This document shows positions 62,851-64,000 of a stretch of DNA of 64,000 nucleotides, piece by piece. This DNA is from Clostridia bacterium (lineage in GTDB: Bacteria; Bacillota; Clostridia; Oscillospirales; Acutalibacteraceae). The notes under the pieces were generated by a model. It was not told the DNA's origin and did no database searches. It worked only from the letters and a program-made list of their open reading frames with translations. The translations under genes and the position numbers were made by a program. The stretch is taken from positions 1-64,000 of the forward strand of contig JAGAOS010000014.1 of the NCBI GenBank assembly GCA_017623575.1, given 5' to 3'. Position 1 is the first letter of the stretch. Each line of letters begins with the position of its first letter.

Positions 62851-63798
62851 TTAATAAAAGGTTGCAACCTCTTCCTCGGGTGGGGAAGTGCGGGCAATGT
62901 CCTTAAGATAAAGCACAGGCCCCTCTCTGCCGTAAAGCTTGTTGTATTCCACCTTAAGCTCGGCAGTAACAAAAGCCCAATTTCGGCTTTCAAATCTGGA
63001 AACGGTGTCAACATCGCCAACAAGCAGATACCCCGCAAAGGTAATGTCATCCACACAGCAGGTCATAATGTGTCTGCCAACAACAAGCTGATTTGGTGCA
63101 AGCTCCTTGTTTTTTGCAATAACACACTTGAATTTTATTGTCTTGCCATTATAAAAATCCAAATGCTCGGCAATATCGCGGTAAAAATAGGCATAGTCCT
63201 TATCCTCAGGGGTAATCACCGCCGCATCGCGGTCAAAGGGCAGGGGATCTTCAATTTCATCATACTCAACATCCCCATTAGGAAATTCATATGCAATGTC
63301 GGCACGGGTGTTTACTCCGCGAACAATTTTGTGCAGCTCCATTTTATCAATATCGGGGGAGTAGCGGTTAAAAACCACCAGCTCACAGTTTTGAAGCTTG
63401 TCCACAACAAGATTACGCATATTTTTGTTGTAGCCTATTATGGTGGAGCTTTGGGCAAACATAAATTCCTGAGCCACTACCCAGTTGTCGGGCAGGGCGT
63501 TTATAAGGCTGGAAAGCATCCACATACCGTTGTATTCCACAAGCACCCGCTTTGCAGAATGTTTTTTAAGCAAGGCTTTAAGATTTGCGGGGGTTAAATC
63601 CTCCTCATTTTCAATTGCCTCAACATATACTCTGTCGGCAGAAAATCTTTCAGGCTCATATTCCTCCAAACCCTCTTCACACATAAGAATAAGGGTTTTT
63701 TCACCGTTGTTAAAACGGGGGTCTTCCATAGTTTCCTGAATAAATTTGGTTTTGCCTGCCTCTAAAAATCCCGTAAAAAGGTAAACAGGTATTTGCAT
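62851..63798 (-). CDS. CobW/YjiA-type GTP-binding protein
   Basis: The 315-aa product starts IPVYLFTGFLEAGKTKFI, a P-loop typical of COG0523 (CobW/YjiA/ZNG1) proteins, followed by the LILMCEEGLEEYEPE segment in place of the usual metal-motif CXCC. A NRYSPDIDKMEL nucleotide-specificity-like motif follows. The C-terminal part (about 200-315) is a soluble domain. Metal handling or cofactor-linked GTPase roles are typical of the family. Its start lies 3 nt after the stop of a second CobW gene. Confidence 0.8.
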   Translation of the reverse strand: MQIPVYLFTGFLEAGKTKFIQETMEDPRFNNGEKTLILMCEEGLEEYEPERFSADRVYVEAIENEEDLTPANLKALLKKHSAKRVLVEYNGMWMLSSLINALPDNWVVAQEFMFAQSSTIIGYNKNMRNLVVDKLQNCELVVFNRYSPDIDKMELHKIVRGVNTRADIAYEFPNGDVEYDEIEDPLPFDRDAAVITPEDKDYAYFYRDIAEHLDFYNGKTIKFKCVIAKNKELAPNQLVVGRHIMTCCVDDITFAGYLLVGDVDTVSRFESRNWAFVTAELKVEYNKLYGREGPVLYLKDIARTSPPEEEVATFY

Positions 63799-63801
63799 AA
63801 A

Positions 63802-64000
63802 CTAATCCTCCAAAGAAAACAGCTTTTCCAAAGCGGCCTCGTTAATATCGGCGCCAATAACACAAATTCTGCCAATAACTGCGGCAGAGCCCTCTCTTAC
63901 ATCTGCCTGACCGGGAACATAGTCAAAATATATCCAGCCGTTTTCGCCCTTTACATAACCCTTTGCGCGGAGAATCGAGCCATATTCACCCTCATCAAAT
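63802..64000 (-). CDS. CobW-type GTPase, C-terminal part (cut by window edge)
   Basis: The open frame continues beyond 64000. Its last 65 residues include YGSILRAKGYVKGENG and FDYVPGQADVREG, typical of the CobW C-terminal domain, and end KLFSLED. The next CobW-like gene starts 3 nt downstream; its GGAGGATTAG ribosome binding site overlaps this stop. The two paralogues are therefore cotranscribed. Confidence 0.85.
   Translation of the reverse strand, partial: FDEGEYGSILRAKGYVKGENGWIYFDYVPGQADVREGSAAVIGRICVIGADINEAALEKLFSLED

Overview
The window looks like a chromosomal segment of a low-to-moderate GC, spore-forming Clostridia, most likely a gut Oscillospiraceae/Ruminococcaceae-type organism. 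Supporting this are the SCIFF peptide with its radical SAM maturase, a GerQ/CwlJ-like spore pair, an IreB-type regulator, a T-box in front of pheST, a HrcA/CIRCE-type groESL operon, DUF421/DUF4363 neighbours, Gram-positive lipoprotein and cell-wall anchoring signals, and strong AGGAGG-type ribosome binding sites. About 50 protein genes are supported. RNA features are one SRP RNA, one T-box leader and one unassigned structured ncRNA.

Layout. 1-5.5 kb: small hypothetical genes, then a minus-strand group with a PP2C-like phosphatase, a membrane protein with a degenerate Nudix-like segment and a PPP-family phosphatase, then DUF4363/DUF421. 5.6-7.3 kb: iscS-iscU. 7.3-10.2 kb: recR-ybaB-dnaX with the SRP RNA upstream. 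10.4-12.2 kb: GTP-type PEP carboxykinase. 12.5-26.5 kb: accessory carbohydrate locus with two tandem AraC regulators, two very large secreted multidomain proteins and a lipoprotein with a glycosidase-like barrel. 26.5-33.3 kb: SLOG-type genes, one interrupted by a 274-bp element, small XRE regulators, ddh, an AEC transporter, groESL and an HPr-like protein. 33.6-40.5 kb: PucR/CdaR-like regulator, then ftsE-ftsX, two M23 coiled-coil hydrolases and a CtpA-type protease, a probable division-linked operon. 40.9-50 kb: phosphoribosyltransferase, secA, GH78 rhamnosidase, proB-proA and an AI-2E-type permease. 50.4-57.5 kb: spore genes, an Orn/Lys/Arg decarboxylase-like gene, scfB/scfA (SCIFF), a stand-alone ncRNA, a DUF4097/XRE pair and ireB. 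57.5-64 kb: T-box-pheS-pheT, an MFS transporter and two CobW-type GTPases, the last cut by the window edge.

The most unusual locus is 12.5-26.5 kb. A beta-sandwich-like module (called here the SWxFGL module) occurs four times in the secreted proteins and again at the C-terminus of both cytoplasmic AraC regulators, where its first strand segment has moved to the end: an apparent circular permutation. I infer that the regulators and surface proteins recognise related glycans and form a sensing and capture unit with the lipoprotein glycosidase.

Two further signals stand out. A pair of about 275-bp elements with long complementary ends lies at 19.3 kb and 26.8 kb; the second splits a SLOG gene, and its exact removal restores the reading frame. 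A roughly 420-nt transcript at 54.5-54.9 kb has a near-consensus promoter, a strong terminator and a possible pseudoknot, but no substantial ORF. Several intergenic repeat families also recur, mostly at the 3' ends of genes. All of this was read by eye, without database searches or structure prediction.
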